Translations under genes and position numbers: made by a program | In this document: positions 26,117-37,677 of the stretch, in pieces | Layout of the letters: each line of letters starts with the position of its first letter | Numbering within the stretch: position 1 is the stretch's first letter | NCBI GenBank assembly: GCA_021850135.1 | Contig: JAJZRV010000011.1 | Coordinates: forward strand, 1-40,250 | From: Pseudomonadota bacterium | GTDB taxonomy: Bacteria; Pseudomonadota; Gammaproteobacteria; Burkholderiales; Ferrovaceae | DNA length: 40,250 bases | Direction: 5' to 3' | The notes under the pieces: model-generated | Databases searched by the model: none | Told to the model about the DNA's origin: nothing | Seen by the model: only the letters and a program-made list of their open reading frames with translations

Positions 26117-26674
26117 ATGATTGCCGATGTCAAGAAATCTGCTGAACAAAAAATGCAGAAATCCGTCGAGACGCTCAAGACAGACCTCGGCAAGGTCCGT
26201 ACCGGCCGTGCTCACGCCGGTCTGCTGGATCATGTGCGGGTGGACTATTACGGCACCCCGACCCAGATCAATCAGGTGGCCGGCATCAACCTCATTGACG
26301 CCCGGACCATCGGCGTGTCCCCCTACGAAAAGAAAATGGTTGCTGCCATCGAAAAAGCGATTCGTGATGCCGACCTGGGGCTCAATCCCTCAGCCCAAGG
26401 CGACCTGATCCGGGTGCCGATGCCGTCCCTCACTGAAGAGCGCCGCCGCGACCTGACCAAGGTCGTCAAGGCCGAAGCCGAAAACGCCCGCGTGGCCGTG
26501 CGCAACATCCGGCGCGATGCGTTGGCCCATTTGAAAGAATTGCAAAAGGCCAAGTCCATTTCTGAAGACGAAGAGCGTCGTGCCCAGGACGACATCCAGA
26601 AGCTGACGGACCGTCATGTGAGCGAGATCGACAAGCTGCTTTCCGTCAAGGAAGCCGAGCTGATGGCTGTTTAG
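26117..26674 (+). CDS. frr: Ribosome recycling factor
   Basis: [57 protein letters not shown]. Confidence 0.98.
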   Translation: MIADVKKSAEQKMQKSVETLKTDLGKVRTGRAHAGLLDHVRVDYYGTPTQINQVAGINLIDARTIGVSPYEKKMVAAIEKAIRDADLGLNPSAQGDLIRVPMPSLTEERRRDLTKVVKAEAENARVAVRNIRRDALAHLKELQKAKSISEDEERRAQDDIQKLTDRHVSEIDKLLSVKEAELMAV

Positions 26675-26706
26675 TCCCCCCTGGAAAACTTGCTGGGGAG
26701 GCCGGC

Positions 26707-27468
26707 ATGGCGCGCGCACAAAGCTCAACACTCGATATCCCCGAGGCGGGAAAAATTCCCCGGCACATTGCCCTGATCATGGACGGCAACGGTCGCTGGG
26801 CGCGACAGCGACTGCTGCCGCGCATTGCAGGTCACCGACGCGGCAGCGAAGCCGTACGTACCCTGGTGGAGAGTGCGACGCGCCTGGGCGTGGAATACCT
26901 TACCCTGTTCGCCTTCAGCAGCGAAAACTGGCGCCGCCCCGCCGACGAGGTGTCCATGCTGATGCAGCTGTTCATCAGCAACCTCGAAAACGAAATCTCC
27001 CGCCTTCACCGGGCCAACATCCGGGTCCGCATCATCGGTGACCTGACACGCCTGGGTGCGCGCCTTGAAACCCTGATTACCGAGGCCCACGCCCTGACCA
27101 GCGACAACACCGGCCTGACCTTGACCGTTGCCGTCAACTACGGCGGCCGCTGGGACATCCTGCAAGCCATGAACGCCTTGCTGCGCGCCCATCCCGAAAA
27201 GGCCGCAGGCGAAATCACGGAGTCAGACCTGACGCCGTTTCTGTCCATGGGGGAGGCTCCCGAGCCCGATCTTTTCATCCGTACCGGCGGGGAGCAACGC
27301 ATCAGCAACTTCCTGCTCTGGCAGTTGGCCTATACCGAACTGTATTTCACCGAAACCCTGTGGCCTGATTTCAATGCGGAAAGCCTGAATGAGGCTATCC
27401 ACTCCTACCAGCAGCGCGAGCGCCGTTTCGGGCGGACCAGCGAACAATGTTGCGCGCCAGACTCCTGA
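26707..27468 (+). CDS. uppS: Isoprenyl transferase (undecaprenyl diphosphate synthase)
   Basis: [39 protein letters not shown]...[12 protein letters not shown]...[35 protein letters not shown]. Confidence 0.97.
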   Translation: MARAQSSTLDIPEAGKIPRHIALIMDGNGRWARQRLLPRIAGHRRGSEAVRTLVESATRLGVEYLTLFAFSSENWRRPADEVSMLMQLFISNLENEISRLHRANIRVRIIGDLTRLGARLETLITEAHALTSDNTGLTLTVAVNYGGRWDILQAMNALLRAHPEKAAGEITESDLTPFLSMGEAPEPDLFIRTGGEQRISNFLLWQLAYTELYFTETLWPDFNAESLNEAIHSYQQRERRFGRTSEQCCAPDS

Positions 27469-28271
27469 CGGCACTGGTCCTGTTGGTTTTGCTGGGGCTC
27501 GTCCTGTTCAGGGTATCTGCCCTCGCCTGGCAAGCGGCCGTGCTTGCGGCAGCCCTGGTGGCCAGTTGGGAATGGGCGGGGCTGGCCAGGTTTCCAGGCG
27601 TTTCCCGCGTGTTTTATGTCCTCGTGACGGCCGTGCTGGCCGGCCTCGTGTCCTGGGTCTCCGCGCAGGATTCGGCGGCCGTCCTGAAGGTGCTCTATGC
27701 CGCCTCCATCCTGTTCTGGGGTGCCGTGGCGCCGCTCTGGCTTGCGCGTCAGTGGCGGGTTGCAAGCCCTGCCTTGCTGGCGCTGACGGGATGGGTGGTG
27801 ATCCTGCCGACGGGGTTTGCACTGGTCAGCCTGCGCGCGACGGGGCCCTGGACGCTGCTCATGTTCATGGCCGTCCTCTGGCTATCGGATACGGCGGCCT
27901 ATTTTTCCGGGCGCGCCTTTGGGCGGCGCAAACTGGCGCCGGCCATCAGTCCCGGAAAAACCTGGGAAGGGGTTGCAGGCGCCGTCGTCGCGGTGCTGGG
28001 CTATGCCGTATTGTTGGGGCAGTGGGCCTCGCCAGACCGCGGCGCGGCAGGGCAGATCATTCTCACGCTTCAGGCTGGCTGGATTCCGCTGCTGCTGGTC
28101 ATGACGGCGTTGGGCATCGAGGGCGACCTGTTCGAATCCTGGATCAAGCGCTGCGCCGGCGTGAAGGACAGCGGCACGATTCTGCCCGGCCATGGCGGCG
28201 TTCTCGATCGCATTGACGCATTGACGGCCACCTTGCCCCTGGTGGCGCTGCTGGTGCTGGAGAAGGGATGA
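27447..28271 (+). CDS. cdsA: Phosphatidate cytidylyltransferase
   Basis: Multi-TM protein with C-terminal [41 protein letters not shown], the CdsA signature. Confidence 0.96.
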   Translation: MLRARLLTALVLLVLLGLVLFRVSALAWQAAVLAAALVASWEWAGLARFPGVSRVFYVLVTAVLAGLVSWVSAQDSAAVLKVLYAASILFWGAVAPLWLARQWRVASPALLALTGWVVILPTGFALVSLRATGPWTLLMFMAVLWLSDTAAYFSGRAFGRRKLAPAISPGKTWEGVAGAVVAVLGYAVLLGQWASPDRGAAGQIILTLQAGWIPLLLVMTALGIEGDLFESWIKRCAGVKDSGTILPGHGGVLDRIDALTATLPLVALLVLEKG

Positions 28272-29464
28272 TGGCCCCGCAATTCCTGACGCTGCTGGGA
28301 GCCACGGGCACTATCGGGTGCAACACCCTCGAAGTGGTGGCACTGCATCCCGGGCGCTATCGCATCTTTGCGTTGACAGCCCACCGCAACGTGGAAAAGC
28401 TGGCCCAGCAATGCCTGCGGTTTGCGCCACGTTTTGCCGTGGTGGCCGATGCCGCCGATGCGGACCGGCTGCGTGCACTTCTGGATGTGGCGGGTACCCG
28501 CAGTGGCACCGAGATCCTGCACGGTCCCGAAGCCCTGTGCCAGGTGGCGTCCGCCCCCGAAACCGCCATCGTCATGGCGGCCATCGTCGGCGCCGCGGGC
28601 CTGGCGCCCACCCTGGCCGCCGCGCGGGCAGGCAAACGCGTTTTGCTGGCCAACAAGGAAGCCCTGGTGATGTCCGGAGCGCTGCTGATGGATGCCGTGC
28701 GCGCAAGCGGCGCAGTCCTGCTGCCGGTGGACAGCGAACATAACGCGGTATTCCAGTCGCTTCCGCACCACGCGGCCCCGGGGCTCTCGGCTGCCGGAGT
28801 CAGCCGCATCACCCTGACGGCTTCCGGAGGACCCTTTTTGCGGCGCCCCCTGTCCGAGCTTGCCCAGGTCACCCCCGAGGAAGCGTGCAAGCACCCCAAC
28901 TGGGTGATGGGGCGCAAAATTTCCGTGGACTCGGCCACCATGATGAACAAGGGGCTCGAACTGATCGAGGCCTGCTGGCTGTTCGAGGCCAGCCCCGAGC
29001 AGGTGGACATCGTGATCCACCCCGAGAGCATCATTCACTCCATGGTGGCGTACGTGGATGGCTCGGTCATTGCGCAGTTGGGGTGCCCCGACATGCGTAC
29101 GCCAATTGCCCATGCGCTGGCCTTCCCCGAACGCATTGCCTCGGGGGTGGCAGCACTCGATCTGGCCGCTGTGGGTGCGCTGCATTTTCAGGCCCTCGAC
29201 CTGCAACGCTTTCCTGCGGTGTCCCTGGCTTATCGGGCCATCCGGACCGGCGGTACGGCGCCGGCGATTTTGAACGCCGCCAACGAAGTGGCCGTGGCTG
29301 CTTTTCTGGAGCGACGGATGCGTTTTGACCAGATTCCGGGGCTGATCGGGAACGTCATGGACGCGCTTCCCTCCGGGCGGGTCGCTACGCTCGAGGACGT
29401 GCTGGAAGCCGATGCGAGAGGTCGCGCCAGTGCGGCTGCGCTGATCGTGAAGCAGGCGTTTTGA
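28268..29464 (+). CDS. dxr: 1-deoxy-D-xylulose 5-phosphate reductoisomerase
   Basis: [16 protein letters not shown]...[12 protein letters not shown]...[16 protein letters not shown]...[27 protein letters not shown]. Confidence 0.97.
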   Translation: MMAPQFLTLLGATGTIGCNTLEVVALHPGRYRIFALTAHRNVEKLAQQCLRFAPRFAVVADAADADRLRALLDVAGTRSGTEILHGPEALCQVASAPETAIVMAAIVGAAGLAPTLAAARAGKRVLLANKEALVMSGALLMDAVRASGAVLLPVDSEHNAVFQSLPHHAAPGLSAAGVSRITLTASGGPFLRRPLSELAQVTPEEACKHPNWVMGRKISVDSATMMNKGLELIEACWLFEASPEQVDIVIHPESIIHSMVAYVDGSVIAQLGCPDMRTPIAHALAFPERIASGVAALDLAAVGALHFQALDLQRFPAVSLAYRAIRTGGTAPAILNAANEVAVAAFLERRMRFDQIPGLIGNVMDALPSGRVATLEDVLEADARGRASAAALIVKQAF

Positions 29465-29465
29465 A

Positions 29466-30845
29466 ATGGCGCTGATCGGAAGCGGCATGCAAACCATCCT
29501 GGCCTTTCTGGGCGCACTCTTGCTGCTTATCCTCGTGCACGAGTGGGGGCACTATTGGGTGGCACGCCGCGTGGGCGTCAAGGTGCTGCGTTTTTCCATC
29601 GGCTTTGGAAAACCGTTGTGGCTGTCCCGGCGCGGACCGGATCAAACTGAATGGGTGATCGGGGCCTTCCCGTTCGGAGGCTATGTGCGCATGCTCGATG
29701 AGCGTGAAGGGCCGGTCTTGCCAGAGGAGGCACCGCGCGCCTTCAACCGCCAGTCCCTGCCGCGTCGCTTTGCCATCGTGCTGGCAGGCCCCCTGGCCAA
29801 TTTCATCCTGGCCTTTCTGATTTACTGGGGCCTCTACCTGTATGGCATTCCTGGACTCGTCCCCTACGTGGATGCCCCTCCCCAGGGTACCCTGGCAGCC
29901 AGTGCGGGATTCCAGGCGGGCGAACGCATCACGCGCGTGGGATCGCAGCCCGTAGAAACCTGGAATGAGGTGCAGTTGCTCCTGATTGACCAGGCGCTCG
30001 AGCGGGGACGCCTCGAGCTGGAGACGCGCGACGACGCTGGCCATATTGCCTTGCATGGGCTCGACCTGTCCGAATTGGCGCCGGCGCAGCGCGATGCCGA
30101 CCTGCTCGACCAGATCGGGCTCAGGCCCTGGGATTTCCCCATTCCTCCCGAAGCGGGCCGGGTGCTCCCGGACAGCCCGGCGGGGCATGCGGGGCTGCAG
30201 ACGGGCGACCGGATCGTGGCCGTTGACGGGCAGCCGCTGGCCTCCTGGCAGGCACTGGTGAAAATCATCCGGGCCAGCGCAAACCGTCCGTTGGTGATGA
30301 CCCTCGAGCGCCATGGCGCCCCCCAAACGATCACGATCACCCCGCACGCCGAGCAGGGAGAGCGGGGCGAGGTGGTGGGCAAGATCGGCGTGTCGCCCCG
30401 CCTGACGCCCGAACTCAATGCGCGTTACTGGACCACGGTGCGAGAGGGGCCGCTCGATGCCTTGCAGCATGCAGGCAGCAAGACCTGGGAAGTGATCCGG
30501 CTGACCTTCAAGACGTTTGCAGCCATGGTGGCGGGCGAGGCTTCCTGGAAAAATGTGGGCGGGCCCATCCAGATCGCCGACTATGCCGGGCAGACGGCGC
30601 GCATGGGGGCCATCCCCTACCTCACCTTCATTGCATTGATCAGTATCAGTCTGGGAGCGCTCAATCTGTTGCCGGTACCCTTATTGGATGGCGGGCATTT
30701 GATGTATTATGTTGTCGAATTGATCAAGGGAAGCCCCGTTTCCGATCGTACGCTGGCGCTGACGCAACGGGTGGGTCTGATGATTCTGACCGCCCTGATG
30801 GGATTTGCACTTTATAACGATATTCAACGTCTGCTAACCAACTGA
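29466..30845 (+). CDS. rseP: RIP metalloprotease RseP (site-2 protease)
   Basis: LLLLILVHEWGHYWVARRVGVKVLRFSIGFGKPL (HExxH-type active site; alternative start MQTILAFLG at 29487), PDZ regions, NLLPVPLLDGGHLMYYVVE. Confidence 0.95.
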   Translation: MALIGSGMQTILAFLGALLLLILVHEWGHYWVARRVGVKVLRFSIGFGKPLWLSRRGPDQTEWVIGAFPFGGYVRMLDEREGPVLPEEAPRAFNRQSLPRRFAIVLAGPLANFILAFLIYWGLYLYGIPGLVPYVDAPPQGTLAASAGFQAGERITRVGSQPVETWNEVQLLLIDQALERGRLELETRDDAGHIALHGLDLSELAPAQRDADLLDQIGLRPWDFPIPPEAGRVLPDSPAGHAGLQTGDRIVAVDGQPLASWQALVKIIRASANRPLVMTLERHGAPQTITITPHAEQGERGEVVGKIGVSPRLTPELNARYWTTVREGPLDALQHAGSKTWEVIRLTFKTFAAMVAGEASWKNVGGPIQIADYAGQTARMGAIPYLTFIALISISLGALNLLPVPLLDGGHLMYYVVELIKGSPVSDRTLALTQRVGLMILTALMGFALYNDIQRLLTN

Positions 30846-30853
30846 TCGGGTCC

Positions 30854-33146
30854 ATGACAATTCGCACGTTTCTTGCCATGTGCTGTGTGCTGTTAAGCAC
30901 GGCGGCCTGGGCCCTCTCCCCCTTCACGATCCGGGACATCCGGGTTGAAGGCGCGCAGCGCATCGAGGCGGGGACGATCTTCAGCTACCTGCCGCTCAAG
31001 GTGGGCGATACCGTGACCAGTGAAAAGGCGGCCGCGGCGGTGAAGTCCCTTTATGACACGGGTTTTTTTGCCGACGTCCGGCTGGAATCCGACGGGGATG
31101 TCCTAGTGGTGGTGGTGCAGGAGCGCCCCTCCATCGCGCGCATTGATATCAACGGAACCAAGGCGTTCAGCAAGGACCAGTTGAAGGACGCCTTGAAGTC
31201 CATCGGGATTGCGGAGTCCCGCATTTACGACAAATCCCTGCTCGACAAGGCCGAGAAAGAGTTGAAGCGCCAGTATCTGGGCAAGGGCAAATATTCAGCG
31301 CAGGTCACCACCACGGTGACGCCGATGCCCCGCAACCGTGTGGCCCTGACCTTCAACATCGTGGAAGGGGAGGTGGCGCACATTCGCGAAATCAATATCG
31401 TCGGCGCCAAGGCCTTCAAGGAAAAGGACCTTCTGGAGCAACTGCAGCTCAATGGCCCCAACTGGCTTTCCTGGTACACCAAAAACGACCAGTACTCCAA
31501 GCAGAAACTGTCGGGTGACCTTGAAACCCTGCGTTCCTATTACCAGGACCGCGGCTACCTGGAATTTGCCGTGGAGTCCACCCAGGTCTCCATCTCTCCC
31601 GACAAACAGGACATCTACATCACCATCAACATCAATGAGGGGGAGCAGTACAAGGTCTCCGACGTCAAGCTGACGGGGCAGTTCGTAGTGCCTGAAGAGG
31701 AGCTGAAAAAACTCGTCAAGCTCAAGCCGGGCGATATTTTTTCGCGCGAGAAAGTGACCACTTCCAGCAAGGCCATTTCAGACCGTCTGGCCAACGAGGG
31801 CTACTCCTTCGCCAATATCAACGCCGCTCCCGAAATCAACAAGGAAAACCGCACGGCGGCCTTCACTTTTGTGGTTGATCCGGGGCGGCGCGTCTACGTG
31901 CGGCACGTCAATATTTACGGCAATACCACGACCCGCGACGAGGTCATCCGGCGTGAAGTCCGTCAGATGGAGGGGGGCTGGTACTCCATCGAAAAGGTCA
32001 ATCGTTCCAAGGAGCGGATCGACCGCCTGGGCTTCTTCTCGGAAGTGACGGTGGACAGCCCGCCAGTGCCCGGGACCACGGACCAGGTGGATGTCAATTT
32101 CACCGTGGTGGAGCGTCAGACGGGACAGATTCAGGTGGGGGCGGGTTACTCTTCCGCTGAAAAAAGTCGTGTTGAGCGCCGGGATCAGCCAGAACAACCT
32201 GTTCGGCAGCGGCAACTCCCTGTCCCTGAGCGTCAATTCCGGCGCCATCACCCGGACTTACGCGTTGACCTACTTCAACCCCTACTGGACGGAGGAAGGC
32301 ATCGGGCGTTCCTGGAGCGTGTATGATCGCACCATGAACACCACGATGCTGACGGGTGTCAGCCCCTATATGACGCGCACGATTGGGGGGGACGTTCACC
32401 TGAGCGTGCCGTTGAGTGAAACCAACGCCTACTCGGTGGGGGTCGGTTTTGAGTCCACGGCCATCACGGTCGTCAGCGACAGCCCCATCCAGTACCTCAA
32501 CTTCGTCAACCAGTTCGGGGACACCGCCAAAACCATCAAGGCCGACGTCGGCTTTTCCCGGGACAGCCGGGACAGCATCATCTATCCCATGAAGGGGCTC
32601 AACCAGCGCTATAGCCTCGAAGTGGGGTTGCCGGGCGCGGATCTCAAGTACTATCGGGCCACGCTCAACGAGCAGTGGCTGAACCCCATTACCCATGACA
32701 CCACGCTTTCGCTCTCCGGACAATTGGGTTACGGTGACGGTTATGGCGGGATGCCCCTGCCGTTCTTCAAGAACTTCTTTGCGGGGGGCGTGGATTCCGT
32801 GCGGGGTTACTTCACGGGCAGTCTTGGTCCCCATACCTTCGATATCGTGGGCAATACGCTCAACCTGGGGGGGAACAAGCTCGTCACCGGAAGTGCAGAA
32901 TACCTGTTTCCCATGCCGGGCATGAAAAACGACCACTCCTTCCGTTTGAGCACGTTTTTCGATGCCGGTAACGTTTATGGGCCGGGAGAACAGATTTCCT
33001 TCGGGGAGTTGCGTTACTCTGCCGGGCTGGCCCTGTCCTGGTATTCCCCCATGGGTCCGCTCAAGTTCAGTTACGCCGTTCCCATTCGCGCTCAGCCATT
33101 GGATAATATCGAGCGGTTGCAGTTTCAGATGGGTACCACCTTTTAA
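30854..33146 (+). pseudogene. bamA: Outer membrane protein assembly factor BamA, interrupted by a +1-nt frameshift in an A6 tract (32160-32165)
   Basis: ORF 30854..32326 gives signal peptide and POTRA domains (FTIRDIRVEGAQRIEAGTIFSYLPLKVGD...); ORF 32091..33146 gives the barrel (VVLSAGISQNNLFGSGNSLSLSVNSGAITRTYALTYFNPYWTEEGIG...). Removing one A restores a continuous 763-aa reading frame. Probably a functional gene with a sequence error. Confidence 0.93.
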
Positions 33147-33158
33147 GCGAGTACTGAC

Positions 33159-33656
33159 ATGAAATCATTCAAATCTTTGATTCTTGTGGCGGGGCTGTTG
33201 GCTCTGGCACCTGCTTTTGGAGCCGACCTCAAGCTGGGTTGGATCAACATCGAGCGCATTTTCCGTGAAGCCGGGCCAGCCCAGAAAGCCACCAAGAAGC
33301 TGGAAAAGGAATTCGACAAGCGACAGGCAGACATCCAGAAGATTGGCAAGCAGATGAGCGACCTGCAAACCCAGCTGGACAAGGAAGGAATGACCCTGAG
33401 CGAAGCCGATCGCGCCCGCAAGGAGCGTGATCTCGCCAATCTCAACCGTGATTTTCAACGGATGCAGCGCGAATTTCGCGAAGACCTCAACACGCGGCGT
33501 AACGAAGAGTTTGCCAGTATCCAGGAGCGCGCCAACAAGGTCATTCGTGAAATTGCCGAGTCCGAAAAGTACGACCTGATTCTCACGGATGCCATTTACG
33601 CCAGCCCAAAAATCGACATCACGGAAAAGGTCTTGAAGGCTCTGGCCGACAAGTAG
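33159..33656 (+). CDS. OmpH/Skp family periplasmic chaperone
   Basis: Signal peptide MKSFKSLILVAGLLALAPAFGADLKLGWINIERIFREAGPAQKATKKLEKEF..., coiled coil; bamA-skp-lpxD order. Confidence 0.92.
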   Translation: MKSFKSLILVAGLLALAPAFGADLKLGWINIERIFREAGPAQKATKKLEKEFDKRQADIQKIGKQMSDLQTQLDKEGMTLSEADRARKERDLANLNRDFQRMQREFREDLNTRRNEEFASIQERANKVIREIAESEKYDLILTDAIYASPKIDITEKVLKALADK

Positions 33657-33671
33657 CCTCCGTGCCCCTCG

Positions 33672-34712
33672 TTGGAAGCGACTCGAGCCTATTCCCTGAA
33701 AGACCTCGCCGAGGCATGCGGCGGCGAGGTCCTGGGTGATGCACAGACCCTGATCCGGGGCATCGGAACCCTGGAGCAGGCCGGCCCTGGCGAAATCACC
33801 TTTCTGACCAATTCCCTCTACCGCGACCTGCTGCACAAGACGCGGGCCTCCGCGGTCATTCTGGGGCCGTCTGATCGCAACGCAAGCCCCCTGCCGCGCA
33901 TCGTCTCGGACAATCCTTACGCCTGTTACGCACGCATCGCGCAGCGCCTGTTTCCTTTTCCTCACGCCGTACCGGGGGTGCACCCCAGCGCGGTCATCGC
34001 GCCCACGGCCAGGATCGCGCCCAGTGCCAGCATCGGGCCCCAGGTCACGATCGGGGCCGGGGTCGTCATCGGCGAAGGCGCTGTGGTTGGCCCAGGATGC
34101 GTTCTGGGGGAGGGGGTGACTCTGGGCGAGGGGGTATGGTTGTACCCGCGCGTGGTGATTTATGCGGGTTGCGAAATCGGTGCCCGCAGCATCCTGCATT
34201 CGGGCGTGGTGATCGGTGCGGATGGGTTCGGCATGGCGCCCGATCGGGGCGGTTGGGTGAAGATTCCCCAGATCGGGCGGGTCCTGATCGGTGCCGACGT
34301 GGAAATTGGTGCCAACACGACGGTGGATCGTGGGGCCATTGAAGACACCGTGATCGAGGAAGGGGTCAAGCTCGACAATCAAATCCAGATTGCGCATAAC
34401 TGCAGGATCGGCGCGCATACGGTCATTGCCGGTTGCACGGGAATTTCTGGAAGCACGCGGATTGGACGCAATTGCCGGATCGGAGGGGGCGTGGGCATGG
34501 TCGGCCATCTCGAGATCTGCGACGGCGTCACCGTATCGGGTTTTTCCCTCATCACAAAATCCATCACCCAGCCTGGGGTTTATACCTCATCCATTCCAAG
34601 CCAGCCGCATCGCACGTGGATGGAAACGCTGGCCAACCTGCGCGCGTTGCCCCAATGGGTCAAGAAATTGAAAGCGCTCGAGCAGGACATACAAAAATTG
34701 AAGGAGGAGTAG
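33672..34712 (+). CDS. lpxD: UDP-3-O-(3-hydroxyacyl)glucosamine N-acyltransferase
   Basis: TTG start; [53 protein letters not shown]..., left-handed beta-helix repeats, [14 protein letters not shown]. Confidence 0.96.
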   Translation: MEATRAYSLKDLAEACGGEVLGDAQTLIRGIGTLEQAGPGEITFLTNSLYRDLLHKTRASAVILGPSDRNASPLPRIVSDNPYACYARIAQRLFPFPHAVPGVHPSAVIAPTARIAPSASIGPQVTIGAGVVIGEGAVVGPGCVLGEGVTLGEGVWLYPRVVIYAGCEIGARSILHSGVVIGADGFGMAPDRGGWVKIPQIGRVLIGADVEIGANTTVDRGAIEDTVIEEGVKLDNQIQIAHNCRIGAHTVIAGCTGISGSTRIGRNCRIGGGVGMVGHLEICDGVTVSGFSLITKSITQPGVYTSSIPSQPHRTWMETLANLRALPQWVKKLKALEQDIQKLKEE

Positions 34713-34714
34713 TC

Positions 34715-35164
34715 ATGGCAGGCATGGACATCAACGAAATCATGGAATATCTGCCGCACCGGTATCCATTCCTGCTGGTGGATCGGGTGCTGGAGGTCGT
34801 TCCAGGCCAGACCATCACGGCCCTCAAGAACGTCAGCATGAACGAGGAATTTTTCCAGGGGCATTTTCCGCGGCACCCCGTCATGCCGGGTGTCCTGATC
34901 ATCGAAGCCCTGGCCCAGGCTGCGGCATTGCTGACCTTCAAGACCGAAGACACCAAGCCCGACGGCAAGATCGTGACTTATTTCGTGGGGATCGACAAAG
35001 CGCGTTTCAGAAGCCCCGTCTTCCCGGGCGACCAGTTGATGCTGCATGCCAAACTGTTGCGCCAGTCCTATCGGGTATGGAAGTTTGCCACCCAAGCCAC
35101 GGTGAATGGGCAGGTGGTGACGGAGGCGGAGTTGCTGTGCACGGAAAAAGTGTTGGAAGCATGA
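34715..35164 (+). CDS. fabZ: 3-hydroxyacyl-ACP dehydratase FabZ
   Basis: [73 protein letters not shown]. Confidence 0.97.
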   Translation: MAGMDINEIMEYLPHRYPFLLVDRVLEVVPGQTITALKNVSMNEEFFQGHFPRHPVMPGVLIIEALAQAAALLTFKTEDTKPDGKIVTYFVGIDKARFRSPVFPGDQLMLHAKLLRQSYRVWKFATQATVNGQVVTEAELLCTEKVLEA

Positions 35165-35931
35165 TCCATCCCAGCGCCATCATCCACCCGGGAGCCCAGC
35201 TCGCAGGCGACGTCACGGTAGGCGCCTACTCGATCATCGGTGAGCAGGTGCGCATTGGGCCCGGGACCACCATCGCCGACCACGTGTGCATCAGCGGTCG
35301 GACCACCATCGGCGCGCGCAACCGCATTCATTCGTTCTGCGTCCTGGGAGGCGATCCCCAGGACAAGAAGTATCACGGCGAAAACACGGCGCTCGAGATC
35401 GGCGATGACAACACCATTCGCGAATTCTGCACCTTCAACATCGGTACGGAAGATGACGTGGGCGTCACCCGTCTGGGCGACCGGAACTGGATCATGGCCT
35501 ACGTGCATCTGGCCCATGACTGTCAGGTAGGCAACCATACCACCTTTGCCAACCACGCTACCCTCGCAGGCCACGTACATGTGGGCGACTGGACCATTCT
35601 TGGGGGGTTTGCCGGCGTCCACCAGTTCGTCCGGGTGGGCGCGCACAGCTTTATCGGCATTTCTGCCGTCATTACCCAGGATGTGCCTCCCTACGTCATG
35701 GTGGCCGGGCACCCGGCAGCCCCCCACGGCATCAACAGCGAGGGGCTGCGCCGGCGCGGCTTCGGGGCGGACGAAATCGCAGCCATCAAGCAGGCCTATC
35801 GCAAGCTCTACCGTTCCGGCCTCAGCCTGGATGAGGCCCGCGGCGAAATCGCCCGGATTGCGGAACAGTTTCCCCGGGTGCGGGAAATGCTGGACTTCCT
35901 GGCACATTCTTCCCGCGGTATCGTGCGCTGA
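35161..35931 (+). CDS. lpxA: Acyl-ACP--UDP-N-acetylglucosamine O-acyltransferase
   Basis: [38 protein letters not shown]...[39 protein letters not shown] overlap with fabZ. Confidence 0.97.
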   Translation: MIHPSAIIHPGAQLAGDVTVGAYSIIGEQVRIGPGTTIADHVCISGRTTIGARNRIHSFCVLGGDPQDKKYHGENTALEIGDDNTIREFCTFNIGTEDDVGVTRLGDRNWIMAYVHLAHDCQVGNHTTFANHATLAGHVHVGDWTILGGFAGVHQFVRVGAHSFIGISAVITQDVPPYVMVAGHPAAPHGINSEGLRRRGFGADEIAAIKQAYRKLYRSGLSLDEARGEIARIAEQFPRVREMLDFLAHSSRGIVR

Positions 35932-35933
35932 CC

Positions 35934-37073
35934 ATGCGCATCGGCGTGGTGGCTGGCGAAGCATCAGGCGACGCGCTGGGAGCTACCCTCATTGAAGCCG
36001 TGCGGATGCGTTACCCCGAGGCTGTTTTCGAAGGCATTGCCGGTCCGCGCATGCAGGCCTTGGGTGCACGTTCGCTCTTTCCCATGGAGATGCTTTCCGT
36101 GCGCGGCTACCTGGAGGTGCTGCGAGCACTGCCGGCACTGTTGTCGATCCGCCGTCAATTGATCCGCCACTTTCTGGCCTCCCCGCCCGATCTCTTCGTG
36201 GGGATCGATGCGCCCGACTTCAACCTGGCACTTGAAAAACGACTCAAGCATGCCGGCATTCCCACGCTGCAGATGGTCGCTCCCACGGTGTGGGCCTGGC
36301 GCGCCAACCGCCTGCCGGCCATTCGCGAGGCGGTGTCGGGCGTACTTTCCATCTTTCCCTTTGAGCGCCCCATTTTCGAGGGGGCGGGCATTCCCATCAC
36401 TGACATCGGGCATCCCCTGGCGCAGCAGATTCCGGAACAGATCGATCGTGCGGCGGCACGCCAGGGGCTTGCACTGGGAGAGGCTACGCCGATCGTGGCC
36501 CTGCTGCCGGGCAGCCGCATTTCCGAAATCGAGTTTCATGCACAGCTGTTTGTGGATACGGCCGCGCTCCTGAAGCAGCGCTTCCCGCACGCCTGCTTTC
36601 TGGTGCCCCTCGTCAACCGGCGGACGCGCGGGTTGTTCGAGCAGGTCCTGCAGCGCGCGCCGGTGAACCTCGACATCCGGGTGCTGGAAGGGCAGGCCCA
36701 TGAGGTGCTGTCTGCGGCCGATGTGGCCCTGGTGGCCTCGGGAACCGCCACGCTGGAAGCAGCCCTGCTGAAATGCCCCATGGTCATCACCTACCGCCTC
36801 TCTGCCCTGACGGCCTGGCTGGTGCGGCGACGCGCCACAGCCCGGTTTTTTGGGTTGCCCAACATCATTCTCAACCGGGACGTGGTCCCCGAGATGATTC
36901 AGGAAGCGGCGACCCCCGAGGCCCTGGCTGCCCGTCTGGCCGACATCCTGAACGACCCGGCGGCGCAGCGGGCCATGGTGCAGGCGTTTGTGCAGCTTCA
37001 TCACCTGCTGCGCACGGACTCGCATCAGGGCATCCTCAAGGGCATCGCACAGGCCTTGCAGCATGCGTCCTGA
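35934..37073 (+). CDS. lpxB: Lipid-A-disaccharide synthase
   Basis: [63 protein letters not shown]. Confidence 0.97.
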   Translation: MRIGVVAGEASGDALGATLIEAVRMRYPEAVFEGIAGPRMQALGARSLFPMEMLSVRGYLEVLRALPALLSIRRQLIRHFLASPPDLFVGIDAPDFNLALEKRLKHAGIPTLQMVAPTVWAWRANRLPAIREAVSGVLSIFPFERPIFEGAGIPITDIGHPLAQQIPEQIDRAAARQGLALGEATPIVALLPGSRISEIEFHAQLFVDTAALLKQRFPHACFLVPLVNRRTRGLFEQVLQRAPVNLDIRVLEGQAHEVLSAADVALVASGTATLEAALLKCPMVITYRLSALTAWLVRRRATARFFGLPNIILNRDVVPEMIQEAATPEALAARLADILNDPAAQRAMVQAFVQLHHLLRTDSHQGILKGIAQALQHAS

Positions 37074-37677
37074 CCGGGTCATCCGTGCCGGACAGCCCCT
37101 CGACTTTCCGGACGGAGTGTTGTGCGGCGTGGATGAAGCGGGGCGCGGCCCGATTGCCGGTCCCGTGTGCGCTGCGGCCGTCATTCTCCATCCCGAGAGA
37201 CCCATCCAGGGACTCGACGATTCAAAAAAACTGAGTGCAGGGCAACGCGCTGCGCTGGAAACGCAAATCAAGCGGGATGCACTGGCCTGGTCCACGGCAT
37301 TTGCAAGCGTGGCCGAGATCGACCAGCTCAACATTCTGCAGGCCACCCTGCTGGCCATGCGTCGTGCCGTTGAGCGCCTGGGCGAGGTGCCCGGAGTGGT
37401 GGCGGTGGACGGTCTTCACAGCCCGCGCCTGCCCATGACCACCATCGCCGTGGTCCAGGGGGATGCCCGGGTTTTGGCCATTTCCGCGGCTTCCATCCTG
37501 GCCAAGACGGAACGGGATCGCGTCATGGAGGCGTTGTCGCGCGAGTATCCGCAGTACCAGTTCGAACGCCACAAAGGCTATCCGACGGCGCTGCACCTCG
37601 CCCGACTGCGCGAGCATGGCGCAAGCCCCCACCACCGCCTGTCCTTTGCCCCGGTGAGCGCCTGCGTATGCGCGTGA
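37063..37677 (+). CDS. rnhB: Ribonuclease HII
   Basis: [23 protein letters not shown]...[12 protein letters not shown]...[16 protein letters not shown]...[29 protein letters not shown]. Confidence 0.96.
   Translation: MRPDRVIRAGQPLDFPDGVLCGVDEAGRGPIAGPVCAAAVILHPERPIQGLDDSKKLSAGQRAALETQIKRDALAWSTAFASVAEIDQLNILQATLLAMRRAVERLGEVPGVVAVDGLHSPRLPMTTIAVVQGDARVLAISAASILAKTERDRVMEALSREYPQYQFERHKGYPTALHLARLREHGASPHHRLSFAPVSACVCA

Noticed and set aside
28070-29497. 475-aa ORF antisense to dxr
   Set aside because: Antisense to unambiguous Dxr; composition artefact (His/Gln/Gly-rich).
32160-32166. A AAA AAG as a dnaX-type -1 frameshift site in bamA
   Set aside because: The heptamer is present, but the barrel frame is reached by a +1 (or -2) shift, not -1, so the classical mechanism does not restore BamA.
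32565-32584. Tandem CCGGGACAG repeat
   Set aside because: Encodes the conserved BamA-type SRDSRD motif; explained by protein sequence.
33165-34508. 447-aa ORF antisense to skp/lpxD
   Set aside because: Periodic HxxxRxD-like pattern is the mirror image of the LpxD hexapeptide repeats, not an independent protein.
35964-37358. 464-aa ORF antisense to lpxB/rnhB
   Set aside because: Spans two recognised genes on the opposite strand; no coherent domain.
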